DNA from: Sphingomonas nostoxanthinifaciens
GTDB lineage: Bacteria > Pseudomonadota > Alphaproteobacteria > Sphingomonadales > Sphingomonadaceae
Length of the DNA: 64,000 bases
Direction: 5' to 3'
Assembly (NCBI RefSeq): GCF_019930585.1
Contig: NZ_CP082839.1
Coordinates: 3,732,001-3,796,000, forward strand
Notes under the pieces: generated by a model
Database searches by the model: none
What the model was told of the DNA's origin: nothing
The model's input: only the letters and a program-made list of their open reading frames with translations
Translations under genes and position numbers: made by a program
Part shown: piece by piece, positions 56,385 through 64,000 of the stretch
How positions within the stretch are numbered: position 1 is the first letter of the stretch
Layout: every line of letters starts with the position of its first letter

Positions 56385-56429
56385 CTTATATGTTGACGTA
56401 TTACGATGCGTCGCTTATATACGACGTAT
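56385..56429 (+). promoter_or_regulatory. Promoter and direct-repeat operator of the toxin-antitoxin operon
   Basis: A near-consensus promoter: TTGACG (56,393-56,398), a 17-bp spacer, TATATA (56,416-56,421). It is embedded in two direct repeats of CTTATAT followed by GACGTAT (56,385-56,401 and 56,414-56,429), a likely binding array for the antitoxin. The expected +1 (about 56,428) coincides with the toxin ATG, which predicts a leaderless message. Confidence 0.75.
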
Positions 56430-56715
56430 GAAGACGAAGCAGACCCCCCTGTTCGCAAAGTGGCTCAAGGGCCTGAAGGATCAGCGCGCAGCGCGCGCCG
56501 TCACGATCCGGATCGCCCGTGTCGAGGCCGGCCTGCTGGGCGACGTGAAGTTCTTCGACGGCATCGGCGAGCTGCGCATCGATGTCGGCCCCGGCTATCG
56601 GGTCTACTTCGTGAAGCGCGGCAACGAATGGGTGATCCTGCTCAACGGTGGCGACAAAAACTCGCAGGAGCGCGACATCAGGAAAGCGAAAGAACTGGCG
56701 GCGGGGCTCGATTGA
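56428..56715 (+). CDS. RelE/ParE-superfamily toxin, HigB-like
   Basis: 95 residues of the phage-derived Gp49/HigB group: FAKWLKGLKDQRAARAVTIRIARVEAGLLGDVKFFDGIGELRIDVGPGYRVYFVKRG and a C-terminal KAKELAAG. Such toxins cut mRNA at the ribosome. The toxin precedes the antitoxin, the HigBA order. The start is the only sensible one; a promoter at exactly the leaderless distance lies upstream. It is 56 bases before the antitoxin. Confidence 0.88.
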   Translation: MKTKQTPLFAKWLKGLKDQRAARAVTIRIARVEAGLLGDVKFFDGIGELRIDVGPGYRVYFVKRGNEWVILLNGGDKNSQERDIRKAKELAAGLD

Positions 56716-56771
56716 GCCTCCCGCCCCCCAAGCCGGATGGCTGGGCAGTAGTCAAACCGGAGGGTTGGAAA

Positions 56772-57065
56772 ATGACGACCGAACTGATCGATTATGACAG
56801 CGCCGAGCATTTCAAAGAGCCGGCCGCACAGACCGAACTCCTACAGGATGCGATCCAGCAGGGCGACGCGGGCTATCTCGCACACGCTCTTGGCATCATC
56901 GCGCGCGCCCGCGGCATGACGCAGATGGAGCGGGATACCGGCATGAAGCGACAGGCGCTCTATCGCGCGTTGGCAACCGACGGCAATCCAACGCTGGCGA
57001 CCGTCATGAAGGTACTGAAGGCGCTCGACTTGCAGATCAAGATCGAGCCGCGGGTGGCAGCATGA
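56772..57065 (+). CDS. HigA-like antitoxin (XRE-type)
   Basis: 97 residues. A helix-turn-helix of the addiction-module antidote type: GYLAHALGIIARARGMTQMERDTGMKRQALYRALATDGNPTLATVMKVLKALDLQIKI. It neutralises the upstream toxin and should repress the operon through the direct repeats. GGAGGG is seven bases before the ATG. It overlaps the next small gene (ATGA). Confidence 0.88.
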   Translation: MTTELIDYDSAEHFKEPAAQTELLQDAIQQGDAGYLAHALGIIARARGMTQMERDTGMKRQALYRALATDGNPTLATVMKVLKALDLQIKIEPRVAA

Positions 57066-57313
57066 CCGAACCGACCATGATCGAGCAGATGCGCAAACTG
57101 TTGGCGGATGTCACTGCCGAGGGCCGCACGCCAACACATTGGGAGATCAAGCGCGAGGCGTTAATCTCGATTGAGATTGAGGCGGAGCACAACGGCTTTC
57201 TGGCTTACAACGTGGCCGATGGTGGCGATCGAAGGATAATGGGTCTGCCATTCGTGCAAATATCTGCTGACCAGGACGCGCCCGTTATCGCCCTAGCCAG
57301 CATCGGCGGCTAA
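57062..57313 (+). CDS. Small protein co-translated with the antitoxin
   Basis: 83 residues, no recognised family. MIEQMRKLLADVTAEGRTPTHWEIKREALISIEIE has a helical start and a basic-acidic middle; no membrane segment. It overlaps the antitoxin stop by four bases, so it belongs to the toxin-antitoxin transcript. It may be a phage accessory protein or a third component. Confidence 0.55.
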   Translation: MTEPTMIEQMRKLLADVTAEGRTPTHWEIKREALISIEIEAEHNGFLAYNVADGGDRRIMGLPFVQISADQDAPVIALASIGG

Positions 57314-57376
57314 CGGGGGCTGGCCATGTTCGATGCCGCGTTGGCGGAGGAGCGCTAAGCCCCTCCGCCGTTTGGG

Positions 57377-57748
57377 TCAGGCGGCAGCGGCCGCCGGCGC
57401 AGCGGCAACCTTCAGCGCCGACGCCACGTCATTGTAGAGCGACTGCACGAGCTCGCGCGCGACGTCGGCCGCGTCCGAGGCCAGCGAGGCAAGGCCGCCG
57501 CCGGTGACATAGGACAGGACGAGCGGCGCGGTGTTCGTCACCACCTGCTCGAACTTCTCAGCGCCGGTCAGCGTCGAGTCCTTCAGCGCCTTGATGTCGG
57601 CGGTGACGGTGGCGCCGATCGAGGTTGCCTTGAGGGTGGCGACCACCTTCTGCGTCTCGGACAGGGCGAACTGTTCGACCGCGTGGCCGGCGGCGTGGAG
57701 CGCAGTCAGCTGCGCGGAATTGAGGAAGCCGACGAAAAGCTTGGACAT
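57377..57748 (-). CDS. Phage small protein of unknown function
   Basis: 123 residues. MSKLFVGFLNSAQLTALHAAGHAVEQFALSETQKVV with a mixed helical character, then an LVLSYVTGGGLASLASDAADVARELVQSL segment and an Ala-rich tail. No family recognised; the size and place between a toxin operon and the holin suggest a lysis- or capsid-associated phage protein. GGAG lies six bases before the ATG, 19 bases after the holin stop in the shifted frame. Confidence 0.6.
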   Translation of the reverse strand: MSKLFVGFLNSAQLTALHAAGHAVEQFALSETQKVVATLKATSIGATVTADIKALKDSTLTGAEKFEQVVTNTAPLVLSYVTGGGLASLASDAADVARELVQSLYNDVASALKVAAAPAAAAA

Positions 57749-57767
57749 GATGTTCTCCGATTGAAGG

Positions 57768-58087
57768 TCAGGCGACGGGGCCAGCGCTGCCGGCCTGACC
57801 GGCGGCAGCGGCGGGAAGAGATGCGGGCTCGACGTTGAGCGCCGCCCATGCGGCGGCCAGCGGGTGTGGGAGAGGAAGGCGCGCGCCTGTGCCCAGCCGG
57901 TGGCGCCGGCGACCATGAGCGTGCCGACGATCGTCTCGACCATGGTGGCGATGAAACCGTCGACCGCGCCCTGGTCGACGATGCCACGCGTCACCAGCGC
58001 GGAGCCGGCGGCGACGAGGGCGTGACGGACGAGCGACGCGAGCAGGGCATGCACGGCCGTGGCGACCGGCGCGGGAAGGTCGGACAT
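57768..58087 (-). pseudogene. Putative phage holin (Pam3-gp28-like) needing a -1 frameshift
   Basis: The first frame reads MSDLPAPVATAVHALLASLVRHALVAAGSALVTRGIVDQGAVDGFIATMVETIVGTLMVAGATGWAQARAFLS, a small two-helix membrane protein resembling Pam3-gp28 holins. That frame has no stop before the next gene, while the -1 frame from about 57,870 gives a sensible Ala-rich end (AAAWAALNVEPASLP ... GPVA) and a stop 19 bases before the next ribosome site. Either a natural -1 shift, a sequencing error or a mutation explains it. GGAG precedes the ATG. Confidence 0.6.
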
Positions 58088-58224
58088 AAATTTCTCCATG
58101 AGATGAGCACGTTGCCACGCGGCGGCGTCTCAACACGGGGCATGTCGAGCGCGGTGAGGGGTAAGCACCCGCGCTCCGGCTTCAGTCCGTGTTGGTAGTG
58201 TGGAGTACGGCCGCCGCTTTTCCG

Positions 58225-58923
58225 TCAGGCCAAGACGCGGAGCAGGCGCGCGCGGATCGCCGCGACATTTGCGAGGCCGATCGATCCGCCATTGGTGAGC
58301 TGGCGCGCTTTCGCAAAGTTGCCGGCGTCGACAGCGGCGTTGACGCCGGCCGCGCGCCAGAACTCGCGCGCGATGACGAGGCTGTCGGCCGGGTCGGCGG
58401 CCAGATCGGGGTTGCCGACAAGGTCGAGCCCGACCAGCTGGCCGAAACGCGCATAAGCGGCCTTGCCGGTCAGCTGTAGCATGCCCCGACCGCGGTAGAG
58501 CCACCCATCCTTCGCCGGTGGCGCAACGTTGCCCATACGGCCGCCATAGGCCCGGCAGGCGATGTCGACCGGCCGCCCGACGCAGGCCGCCGCCTGCGCA
58601 GCGGTGAAGTGCGTGGGCCACTGCGCGAGCAAGGCCGCCGCCGAGTAGCGCAAATCCTCCTCGAACCTCGTGAAGCCGCCGGTCTCGTTGCAGGTCTGCG
58701 CGACGAACTCGGCGAGCCGCGCGGGCGTCTGCGCGATCGGATCACCCTTGATCCACTTCGCCGCCGCCATGCCGATTGCGGCGATGGTGATGTCGGCCGG
58801 CCGCTGGGCAGCATAGGCGAACACCGCCGTATAGGTCTTCGGGCCATCGTCGCCGTCGGTCGCACCCGCGTAATAGCCGGCGCGCGAAAGCGCTGGCTGG
58901 GCGATGCCCTTCCAGTCGATCAT
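58225..58923 (-). CDS. Phage endolysin, GH19 chitinase/lysozyme-like
   Basis: 232 residues. FVAQTCNETGGFTRFEEDLRYSA has the catalytic-glutamate site of GH19 (NETGGF) and a second Glu; DGWLYRGRGMLQLTGKAAYARFGQLVGLDLVGNPDLAADP is the substrate-binding half. It would degrade peptidoglycan at the end of infection after the holin opens the membrane. GGAG is six bases before the ATG. The N-terminal part DWKGIAQPALSRAGYYAGATDG is a likely wall-binding or capping segment. Confidence 0.9.
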   Translation of the reverse strand: MIDWKGIAQPALSRAGYYAGATDGDDGPKTYTAVFAYAAQRPADITIAAIGMAAAKWIKGDPIAQTPARLAEFVAQTCNETGGFTRFEEDLRYSAAALLAQWPTHFTAAQAAACVGRPVDIACRAYGGRMGNVAPPAKDGWLYRGRGMLQLTGKAAYARFGQLVGLDLVGNPDLAADPADSLVIAREFWRAAGVNAAVDAGNFAKARQLTNGGSIGLANVAAIRARLLRVLA

Positions 58924-59348
58924 GCGGAACTCCAAGTTAAAGCCGAATGTTTTGGAGCGCGAGGCTGAGCACTTCGCCCCCGATGCTCGCCTCCGGCGTC
59001 CCCGCTGGCCTTTTCCACGAAGGTCAGCGGGGCGTTTCCGAAACTAATATATGTATGCTAATCGACCGATCCGGCAGCTGCGATTTGCCGGCTGTTGTGA
59101 CGCTCCGTCGCTCACCTTGGGGGAGGATGCTGCGGCGGGGCGTCTGCGGCCATAAATTACAGGGTCTCTGCGCTCATCTTCGCGACGGCGCCGTCCTGAG
59201 TTGACGCGTCGATGCCGCGTCCAACGCTGTCTCGGCAGAAGGTTTCTGCAATCCTTTGTATTGCTGCGCGATCAGCTTTTGCGATATGCCGCGCTGACCC
59301 GTCCGTGCTCCCCTGTGCGGCGGGAGTGCCTCGCCGGTCACCCCCCTT
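58924..59348. other. Gene-poor stretch between lysis genes
   Basis: About 425 bases. I see no convincing gene; a 64-codon frame (59,174-59,368, minus) reading QKLIAQQYKGLQKPSAETALDAASTRQ overlaps the next gene and is the only candidate. No terminator or RNA is obvious. Confidence 0.4.
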
Positions 59349-59897
59349 TTAGGCGGCCGGCGGGGCACGTTCCGGGAGCGCGGCCTGCGGTCCGACCGCC
59401 GCCAATTTAGCTCCCGCGATCGCGCCCTTTTCCAAAGCCTCCTCCGCCTTTTGCCGCGCGCGCATCTCTTCGACGGACGCGATCGCCCGCTTCACCTTTT
59501 CCGGCAACTCGTCGGCGTTCTTGAGCAGCAAGATCATCGCATCGAGGCATTGGTCCGAGTTGTTGGCCCGATGCCGCTGCAGTGCGATTTCGGCCTCGTG
59601 CCTTTGGCGTTCCGCCTCAAGCTTCTGCTCAAGGGACCGCCGATCAGATGCAGCCAGCTGTCGCTCCTCATCGAGTTTACGCTCGAGCTGCTCCACGCGG
59701 GTCGTCAACGTCGTGAGCAAGCGATCATCCGCGGTTTGTTCGATCTCTGCCATCTTCGGTCGCAGCTTGAGCCACGTCACGAGCGCGCTCCCTACGAGAA
59801 GGTTGAGAACGGTCAGCAGGGTTGCCGACCACGAGAAGCCGGTGACGGCGACATGCTGCACCGCCTGCTTTGCGGGCTCGATGCCTTCAGGCGTCAT
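59349..59897 (-). CDS. Phage membrane protein with a long coiled coil (possible inner spanin)
   Basis: 182 residues. One N-terminal membrane helix (FSWSATLLTVLNLLVGSALVTWL) then an extended coiled coil (about 65-130: RVEQLERKLDEERQLAASDRRSLEQKLEAERQRHEAEI) and a charged tail. A single anchor with a long helical rod beside holin and endolysin genes is the layout of an i-spanin, though this is larger than most. It overlaps the next gene by 11 bases. Confidence 0.65.
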   Translation of the reverse strand: MTPEGIEPAKQAVQHVAVTGFSWSATLLTVLNLLVGSALVTWLKLRPKMAEIEQTADDRLLTTLTTRVEQLERKLDEERQLAASDRRSLEQKLEAERQRHEAEIALQRHRANNSDQCLDAMILLLKNADELPEKVKRAIASVEEMRARQKAEEALEKGAIAGAKLAAVGPQAALPERAPPAA

Positions 59898-60150
59898 GGC
59901 GCTGATACCAGGTCGAGAAGCCGGCCATAACAAGCGCCAGGAACAGGGCGGTGACGAGCGAGAACGTGGAGGACACGCGGGCGAGGAACGACAGCCGATT
60001 GAGCACCAGCAGAAAGGCGATCGCCCAGATCGGATCAAGGTATCGGCCCTTTGCGATCAGCAAGCGAGCGACAGCAGGCGATAGCGATCCGAGACAGATC
60101 AGCCACGCACCGATGCTCGCGCAGCGCAAAAGGTATTCGGGCGTGAGCAT
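59887..60150 (-). CDS. Small phage membrane protein
   Basis: 87 residues with three hydrophobic segments (IGAWLICLGSLSPAVARLL, LDPIWAIAFLLVLNRL and STFSLVTALFLALVMAGF) and short charged ends. It could be an additional holin or antiholin. GAGAGG precedes the ATG, and it overlaps the coiled-coil gene, so they are co-translated. Confidence 0.65.
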   Translation of the reverse strand: MLTPEYLLRCASIGAWLICLGSLSPAVARLLIAKGRYLDPIWAIAFLLVLNRLSFLARVSSTFSLVTALFLALVMAGFSTWYQRHDA

Positions 60151-60246
60151 ACAGGCCTCTCAGAGTTTATGTTGAAGGGTTGGCGGCCCACGTTCGATTG
60201 CAGCGTTGTGGAAGTTCCGGTGATCGATCCGGTCCGGGGGATACGC

Positions 60247-60366
60247 ATGAAGCTACTTTGTTATTTCGGACTTCATCGTTGGCGGATCCGCGCCACGGCG
60301 CGCTTCGGGACGTTCGTTCAACGATGCCGGGCTTGTGACCGGGTCGTCGTCAAACATCTCCGTTGA
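60247..60366 (+). CDS. Tiny Cys-containing phage protein (DUF1660-like)
   Basis: 39 residues: MKLLCYFGLHRWR then an RCRACDRVV knuckle near the C-terminus. The pattern (LLC.FG.H at the start and CxxC-like CRAC near the end) is that of small prophage zinc-ribbon proteins. It reads on the plus strand, opposite to the tail genes. A GGGGG run is five bases before the ATG. Size makes it uncertain. Confidence 0.45.
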   Translation: MKLLCYFGLHRWRIRATARFGTFVQRCRACDRVVVKHLR

Positions 60367-60606
60367 TACGCTCGACTAGCTAAAGGCGCGGCGAGCGAGG
60401 TCGTTGATAAGGATGCGCATCCAGCGCTTTGTCGGTGAAGCGCGCCCTCGGCCTCCCGCTCAGGCGCGCTTCATTGCATCCGTTCTGGATAATACGTGCA
60501 CGGCGAGGTCGCCGGCACATCCCATCCCGACTATGGGTACCCCTCAGCGAGTCGCTGGGGCAAAGGGATGGGGCGCGGCGATATTGGACCGCCGCGCCCC
60601 ATTTCG

Positions 60607-62241
60607 TCAGCTCACCGTGATCGGAGGGATGGTCAGGTCGGTCGACGTAACGCCGTCGGTCACGGTCAGCGTCCACGGGCCATAGGTCCCCGCTGCCGTC
60701 GGCGTGCCAGTCCAATGGCCCGCGCGCGGGTTCAGCGTCAGGCCGGTCGGGAGCGCTGGGCTTCCCGCCTTCATCGAGAAGGTGCGTGCGACCGCACCGC
60801 CTGTTGCCATCGTTGCGAGCAGGTAGGGAGCGTTAAGCGTTGCAGCAGGCGGTGCGCCCGAAGGATCGGCCAGCTTAAGGCTAAGCGGCCAGCGTGGGAT
60901 CTGCGTGCCCGCTGGATTGTAGGTCGCGCCGAGGTTGTTGATGCCCTCAATGACGGCGTCGCGCGCCTTCGTGGACATGTACCAGTTGCCGTTGAACTGA
61001 TCGTAGCCGTCGGTCGGGTGATTGCGGTCGCTGTAAAGAATGTAGTCGTTGATGCCGTCATATTTCGGGGTGCCGACATAGCCGGTGCCGATCTGCCAGC
61101 CGAAGTCGCCAGCCGAGCCCGGCGCATAGACCGAGCGAACGAATATCGAGAAGGGGTCGGCCCAGGTGTTGAACTGGGCGCGGAATGCCTCCTCGCGATT
61201 TTGAAGCGTGGTGCGAACCTGGATAACGCCGCCCCACATGCCGACGACGACGATCAGCGCCCGCGGGAAGTCTGCTCGGACCTGCTGCCAGAAGGCGTAG
61301 GCGGCCGGCGTGCTGATGCCCGCGCTCTCTGTGTCGTTGTAGCCTGCGGCGATGACGATGATGTCGGGATCGATCGCCGGCTTGAGGTTCGGGACGACGA
61401 AGTCGGAATAGAATTGCGGGATCATCTTGATCAGGTTGCTGGTGATCGCCAGCGCCGACCCCGCGATGGCAGCCGTAACCGAACTCTTGACGCCCAAATA
61501 TTGCGCCAAATTGTTCATCAGGTCGTCGCCGCGCAGCGAGTTGTTCGCCACGCCTGCGCTGTAGCTGTCACCAAAGACAGCCATCGTGACGGTATCGGCG
61601 CGCGTCGGCTTCGAGAAGATCGCTCCCGTGTCGGCGCGGATGCCCTTGAAGCGCATCGACGTATGCATCTCGACGGCAATTTCATAGGTGCCGACAGCGC
61701 CGAGGTCGTACTTCGTGTAGACGAGGCCGCTGCCGCCGGGGTTTGGTGCATAGCCTGCACGGGTCGCATGCGCGAGGCGGCCGTTGACCCATACGCGCAT
61801 GAGCGGACTGGCATTCTCGCGGGTGACGACCTCGATATAGCGGGTGTTTGCGATCGAGATGTTCCACTTGCCTGCATACTGCCAGACGGGCTGGCTGTTG
61901 GGCATGAAGGCGGCAGTGCTGCTATTGTTGTTCGGCGTGTCATCCGCCTGCCCGACAATGAACATCGCCGGGTCGGTGGTGACGAACGGGACGCCACCCA
62001 GCACCTCGAACACGCCGGGATTGTTCTGATAGGTCACCTCGTTCGTCAGCGACGGCGCCAGCGACGAGACGGGCACGATCCCCAGCGGCGCGATGTCGCG
62101 CGGATTGTTCGTCTGCGCGGCCGTCATCACACGCTGGAGTTTCGAGACGGTCGCCATACGCTGCTGGTCGACAGACGGGAGCGTCGGCCCCGTGCTGAGA
62201 CTGGTGCCAAACAGGTAACGACGCGCGGCGTGGCTGGTCAT
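60607..62241 (-). CDS. Phage tail protein with an SGNH/GDSL hydrolase domain
   Basis: 544 residues. The middle is an SGNH hydrolase: VFGDSYSAG (block I Ser), the oxyanion Gly and AAGYNDT (GxND block) and DRNHPT (catalytic Asp-x-x-His). A beta-rich N-terminal domain (about 1-195) and a C-terminal putative Ig-like domain (GLTLNPRAGHWTGTPTAAGTYGPWTLTVTDG) flank it. SGNH tail enzymes usually deacetylate host surface glycans during adsorption. AAAGGA precedes the ATG. Confidence 0.88.
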   Translation of the reverse strand: MTSHAARRYLFGTSLSTGPTLPSVDQQRMATVSKLQRVMTAAQTNNPRDIAPLGIVPVSSLAPSLTNEVTYQNNPGVFEVLGGVPFVTTDPAMFIVGQADDTPNNNSSTAAFMPNSQPVWQYAGKWNISIANTRYIEVVTRENASPLMRVWVNGRLAHATRAGYAPNPGGSGLVYTKYDLGAVGTYEIAVEMHTSMRFKGIRADTGAIFSKPTRADTVTMAVFGDSYSAGVANNSLRGDDLMNNLAQYLGVKSSVTAAIAGSALAITSNLIKMIPQFYSDFVVPNLKPAIDPDIIVIAAGYNDTESAGISTPAAYAFWQQVRADFPRALIVVVGMWGGVIQVRTTLQNREEAFRAQFNTWADPFSIFVRSVYAPGSAGDFGWQIGTGYVGTPKYDGINDYILYSDRNHPTDGYDQFNGNWYMSTKARDAVIEGINNLGATYNPAGTQIPRWPLSLKLADPSGAPPAATLNAPYLLATMATGGAVARTFSMKAGSPALPTGLTLNPRAGHWTGTPTAAGTYGPWTLTVTDGVTSTDLTIPPITVS

Positions 62242-62286
62242 TGTCGTCCTTTCGGAAGAAGAAGTGCCGGCGGACCGGCGGGCGGA

Positions 62287-62868
62287 TCAGACTGGATAGC
62301 CGGTGGTTACGTCGATGCTGGCGAGCACGGCCTCGTCGGCCGCGGCCTCGATCTGCTCGCGTTTCGCGGTGCCCGCCTTCTGGCAGGCGTCGAGATATTG
62401 GGTGACCGCCATGCCCATCGCGATCATGGCGGCGGCATCGTGAGTGACGACGCTGTTGTCGGCCATGGTCCAGTCGATCGAGAAGGCTTGGCCTGCGCTC
62501 TTGGCGATCAACGCGGCGAGCGCAGCGCCGCTGATCTTGCGCTGGCTATCCGCGTCGGTGTCGACCCGACCGAGCGGCGTCAGGCATCCGCCGGTCTGGC
62601 GCGCATTGCGGTAGGCGAGCGCATCGGCCCACGCGGCAACGCGCGCGACGTCGAGCGCCACCGCCGCAGGCAGCGCGAACGGCACCTCCGTCCGCACGCC
62701 GGCCACCATAGCCAGGCACGTCGTCATCGCGTCGCCTTCGATCGCCACCCATTCGGTATTGGGAGCGGCCGGCGGCAGATGGGCCGCATTGACGACGACC
62801 GTGCTTCGGACCGTGATTAAAAGTGCGCTGTCCCACAGGACATAATTGAGCTGCGCCGGCTGGGCCAT
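62287..62868 (-). CDS. Phage tail-associated protein, DUF4376
   Basis: 193 residues. The DUF4376 region is at the C-terminal half: ISGAALAALIAKSAGQAFSIDWTMADNSVVTHDAAAMIAMGMAV. This domain is common in tail fibre or tail-fibre assembly proteins of siphoviruses. The N-terminal half is a small beta domain. It follows the tail-tip gene after seven bases. Confidence 0.82.
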   Translation of the reverse strand: MAQPAQLNYVLWDSALLITVRSTVVVNAAHLPPAAPNTEWVAIEGDAMTTCLAMVAGVRTEVPFALPAAVALDVARVAAWADALAYRNARQTGGCLTPLGRVDTDADSQRKISGAALAALIAKSAGQAFSIDWTMADNSVVTHDAAAMIAMGMAVTQYLDACQKAGTAKREQIEAAADEAVLASIDVTTGYPV

Positions 62869-62875
62869 GATGCAC

Positions 62876-64000
62876 CTATTTCAGGGTGATGAAGCGCGCG
62901 CGGTAGCTCATGCCGAACACGTTGATCGGCATGTTCTGGCCATGGCTGTCGTGGCCATTCTCGTTGCTGACGTTGCGCAGGATGACGCCGATGATGACGT
63001 TGTCCCCGAAATAGTATTTGGGACTGTTGACGTTGAACGTGCCGGTTCCCCAACTGACGGTCGAGACGACGCCGGTCCCCGGATAGTCGGTGCTGCCGAA
63101 CGCGTTCCAGCTAGCACCGCCGTTATTCGACCAGACGAACGTCGCCTGCAGGTACGACGAGAAGGTGACGAAGTCCGGGCTTCCCGTCGAGCCCGTCGGG
63201 CCGCTGTACTGCCAAGCGCCGTCGACGATCACCATCTGAGCGCCGTTGAAGTTGCCGGCGCCGCTGATCGCGACGACGCCGGTCTGTTCGCCGTTGTTGA
63301 GGGTCTGGCTCAACCCCTGATTGCCGACCAGATCGAAGCTGAAGGTGCCGTTGACGATCGCCGCCAGATCGACACCCTGATCGGTAACAAACGCCTTGGC
63401 CCGGACCGTGCCGGTCCCCAACACGTCGCCGTCGAGCACGATCGTGCCCGCGCGGATCCGGAACAGCGTGCCCGCCAGCGAGTCCGAGACCAGATCGAGG
63501 AGCGCTTCGCCCGCGCTCGAATAGGCGCCGACGCGGAAGTAAGCCGTGGTGCGGCCGTCGAGCGTGGCCAGCACTCCTTGCGCCGTGGTCAGGCGCGCAT
63601 TGACATCGACCTGGTCGTTGTCGCGACGGTAGGCGGTCGGGCGCGTACCCGGCTGGAACTGGATGCGCGAGACGTCGAAATAATCGCCCGTGTATAAAAG
63701 GATGCGGGCGTGGGTCGCATTCGCCGGGCTATGACCGGCATAGACCTCCATCCGGCCGCTCCAGGCGTCCTGCGGTGTGCCGTAAAGCACCTGCCCGACG
63801 CCATCGCCAAGGAAGCCGCCGCCGTTGACCAGGTCCCACCATTGGACACGAACGTAGGAGTTTTGGGGGTTTCCGACCTGACGGCTATTGCCTTCGAAGC
63901 TCAGCGCGTAATCGGTATTTCCGTAGATCGGAATGTCCTGGAACAGCGGATTGCCGTTACCCGGCGCGTGGGCGACGAACGGCCCGACATTAGGGTCGAC
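62876..64000 (-). CDS. Phage tail tip/host-specificity protein J-like (5' end beyond window)
   Basis: The visible 374 C-terminal residues stay open to the window edge. They contain AYFRVGAYSSAGEALLDLVSDSLAGTLFRIRAGTIVLDGDVLGTGTVRAKAF, which resembles the C-terminal part of lambda J-type tail-tip proteins, and beta-rich repeats including YDVSRIQFQPGTRPTAYRRDNDQ-like DYFDVSRIQFQPGTRPT. It would contact the host receptor. The upstream tail-tip domains are missing. Confidence 0.8.
   Translation of the reverse strand, partial: VDPNVGPFVAHAPGNGNPLFQDIPIYGNTDYALSFEGNSRQVGNPQNSYVRVQWWDLVNGGGFLGDGVGQVLYGTPQDAWSGRMEVYAGHSPANATHARILLYTGDYFDVSRIQFQPGTRPTAYRRDNDQVDVNARLTTAQGVLATLDGRTTAYFRVGAYSSAGEALLDLVSDSLAGTLFRIRAGTIVLDGDVLGTGTVRAKAFVTDQGVDLAAIVNGTFSFDLVGNQGLSQTLNNGEQTGVVAISGAGNFNGAQMVIVDGAWQYSGPTGSTGSPDFVTFSSYLQATFVWSNNGGASWNAFGSTDYPGTGVVSTVSWGTGTFNVNSPKYYFGDNVIIGVILRNVSNENGHDSHGQNMPINVFGMSYRARFITLK

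Larger units (their letters stand above)
52352..64000. mobile_element. Prophage (left end; right end beyond window)
   Basis: The left boundary is a tRNA 3' fragment. To its right are cargo genes of lower GC and different codon use (DUF262, HEPN, adenine methylase, membrane protein, toxin-antitoxin), then lysis and tail genes on the minus strand running toward the boundary. The polarity of the fragment (its CCA end faces the chromosome to the left) places the element to the right. Integrase, head genes and the intact tRNA are expected outside the window. Confidence 0.85.

Noticed and set aside
57377..58099. One 240-residue protein joining the holin and the next gene
   Set aside because: The joining segment is Pro/Arg/Ser-rich and reads like a wrong frame, and the second gene has its own ribosome site and ATG.
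60496..62820. A 770-codon frame antisense to the SGNH tail gene
   Set aside because: Covers two good minus-strand genes and has no recognisable domain.
52398..64000. Integrase gene within the visible prophage part
   Set aside because: No tyrosine- or serine-recombinase motifs were found; it is probably beyond the right edge.

Overview
The window is high-GC, gene-dense DNA that looks like a Sphingomonas-type alphaproteobacterium (Sphingomonadaceae). The evidence is a PEP-CTERM/exosortase exopolysaccharide locus with the PExxxW-type sorting tail seen in sphingomonads, a CIRCE-controlled groESL operon, PhaB, large TonB receptors, and a serC-serA-(DUF418)-hisZ-purA block. About four fifths is chromosomal. 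The last 11.6 kb (from 52,352 to the right edge) is part of a prophage.

Left part (1-17.6 kb): the 5' end of sppA; an SdpR/SdpI-like repressor-membrane protein pair; groES-groEL behind a perfect CIRCE operator; two independent enzymes or secreted proteins; a divergent Gre-like factor; mlaA with a small overlapping lipoprotein; an ArsR-methyltransferase fusion; phaB with a ribbon-helix-helix gene; hemH overlapping an orphan molybdenum hydroxylase large subunit; a GT4 glycosyltransferase; a tandem PilZ protein; a DHA2 exporter; a DUF1810 protein; and lolA. The lolA 3' region carries a C-rich hairpin and a terminator that together look like a small RNA.

Exopolysaccharide/exosortase locus (17.7-29.4 kb): a polyprenyl-phosphate sugar transferase, a PEP-CTERM-like secreted substrate, a WecG-type glycosyltransferase, a TPR lipoprotein, a divergent operon for export pore, outer-membrane barrel, chain-length protein and a CpsD-like ATPase, then an EpsD-type foldase, EpsI and the exosortase. 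Together these would build, export and anchor a surface polysaccharide and sort at least one protein. No flippase (Wzx) or polymerase (Wzy) lies inside the window.

Centre (29.7-43.7 kb): msrA, then a run of GGDEF cyclase, GAF protein, NfrB-like glycosyltransferase and an NfrA-C-like outer-membrane protein. The last four recall the c-di-GMP-dependent glycan pathway (DgcJ-NfrB-NfrA) that serves as the phage N4 receptor in E. coli. After these come thrS, a Uma2 protein, purA, hisZ, a DUF418 membrane protein, serA, a REP-like inverted repeat and serC.

Right chromosomal part (43.8-52.3 kb): a short-chain dehydrogenase behind a TetR-type palindrome, a DsbD-type reductase, a siderophore-type TonB receptor behind a Fur-like box, a second TonB receptor and a small secreted protein.

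Prophage (52.35 kb to the end): the left boundary is a 46-bp 3' fragment of a tRNA-Glu-like gene on the minus strand, which fits an attachment-site remnant. Its polarity puts the element to the right, with the intact tRNA and probably the integrase beyond the window. Next to the junction is a cargo zone of lower GC: a DUF262 + HEPN pair (candidate anti-phage module), a D12-class adenine methylase, a membrane protein, and a HigBA-like toxin-antitoxin operon whose promoter predicts a leaderless toxin mRNA. The phage lysis and tail genes follow on the minus strand: a holin with an apparent frameshift, a GH19-type endolysin, two small membrane proteins, an SGNH-hydrolase tail protein, a DUF4376 protein and a truncated tail-tip protein.
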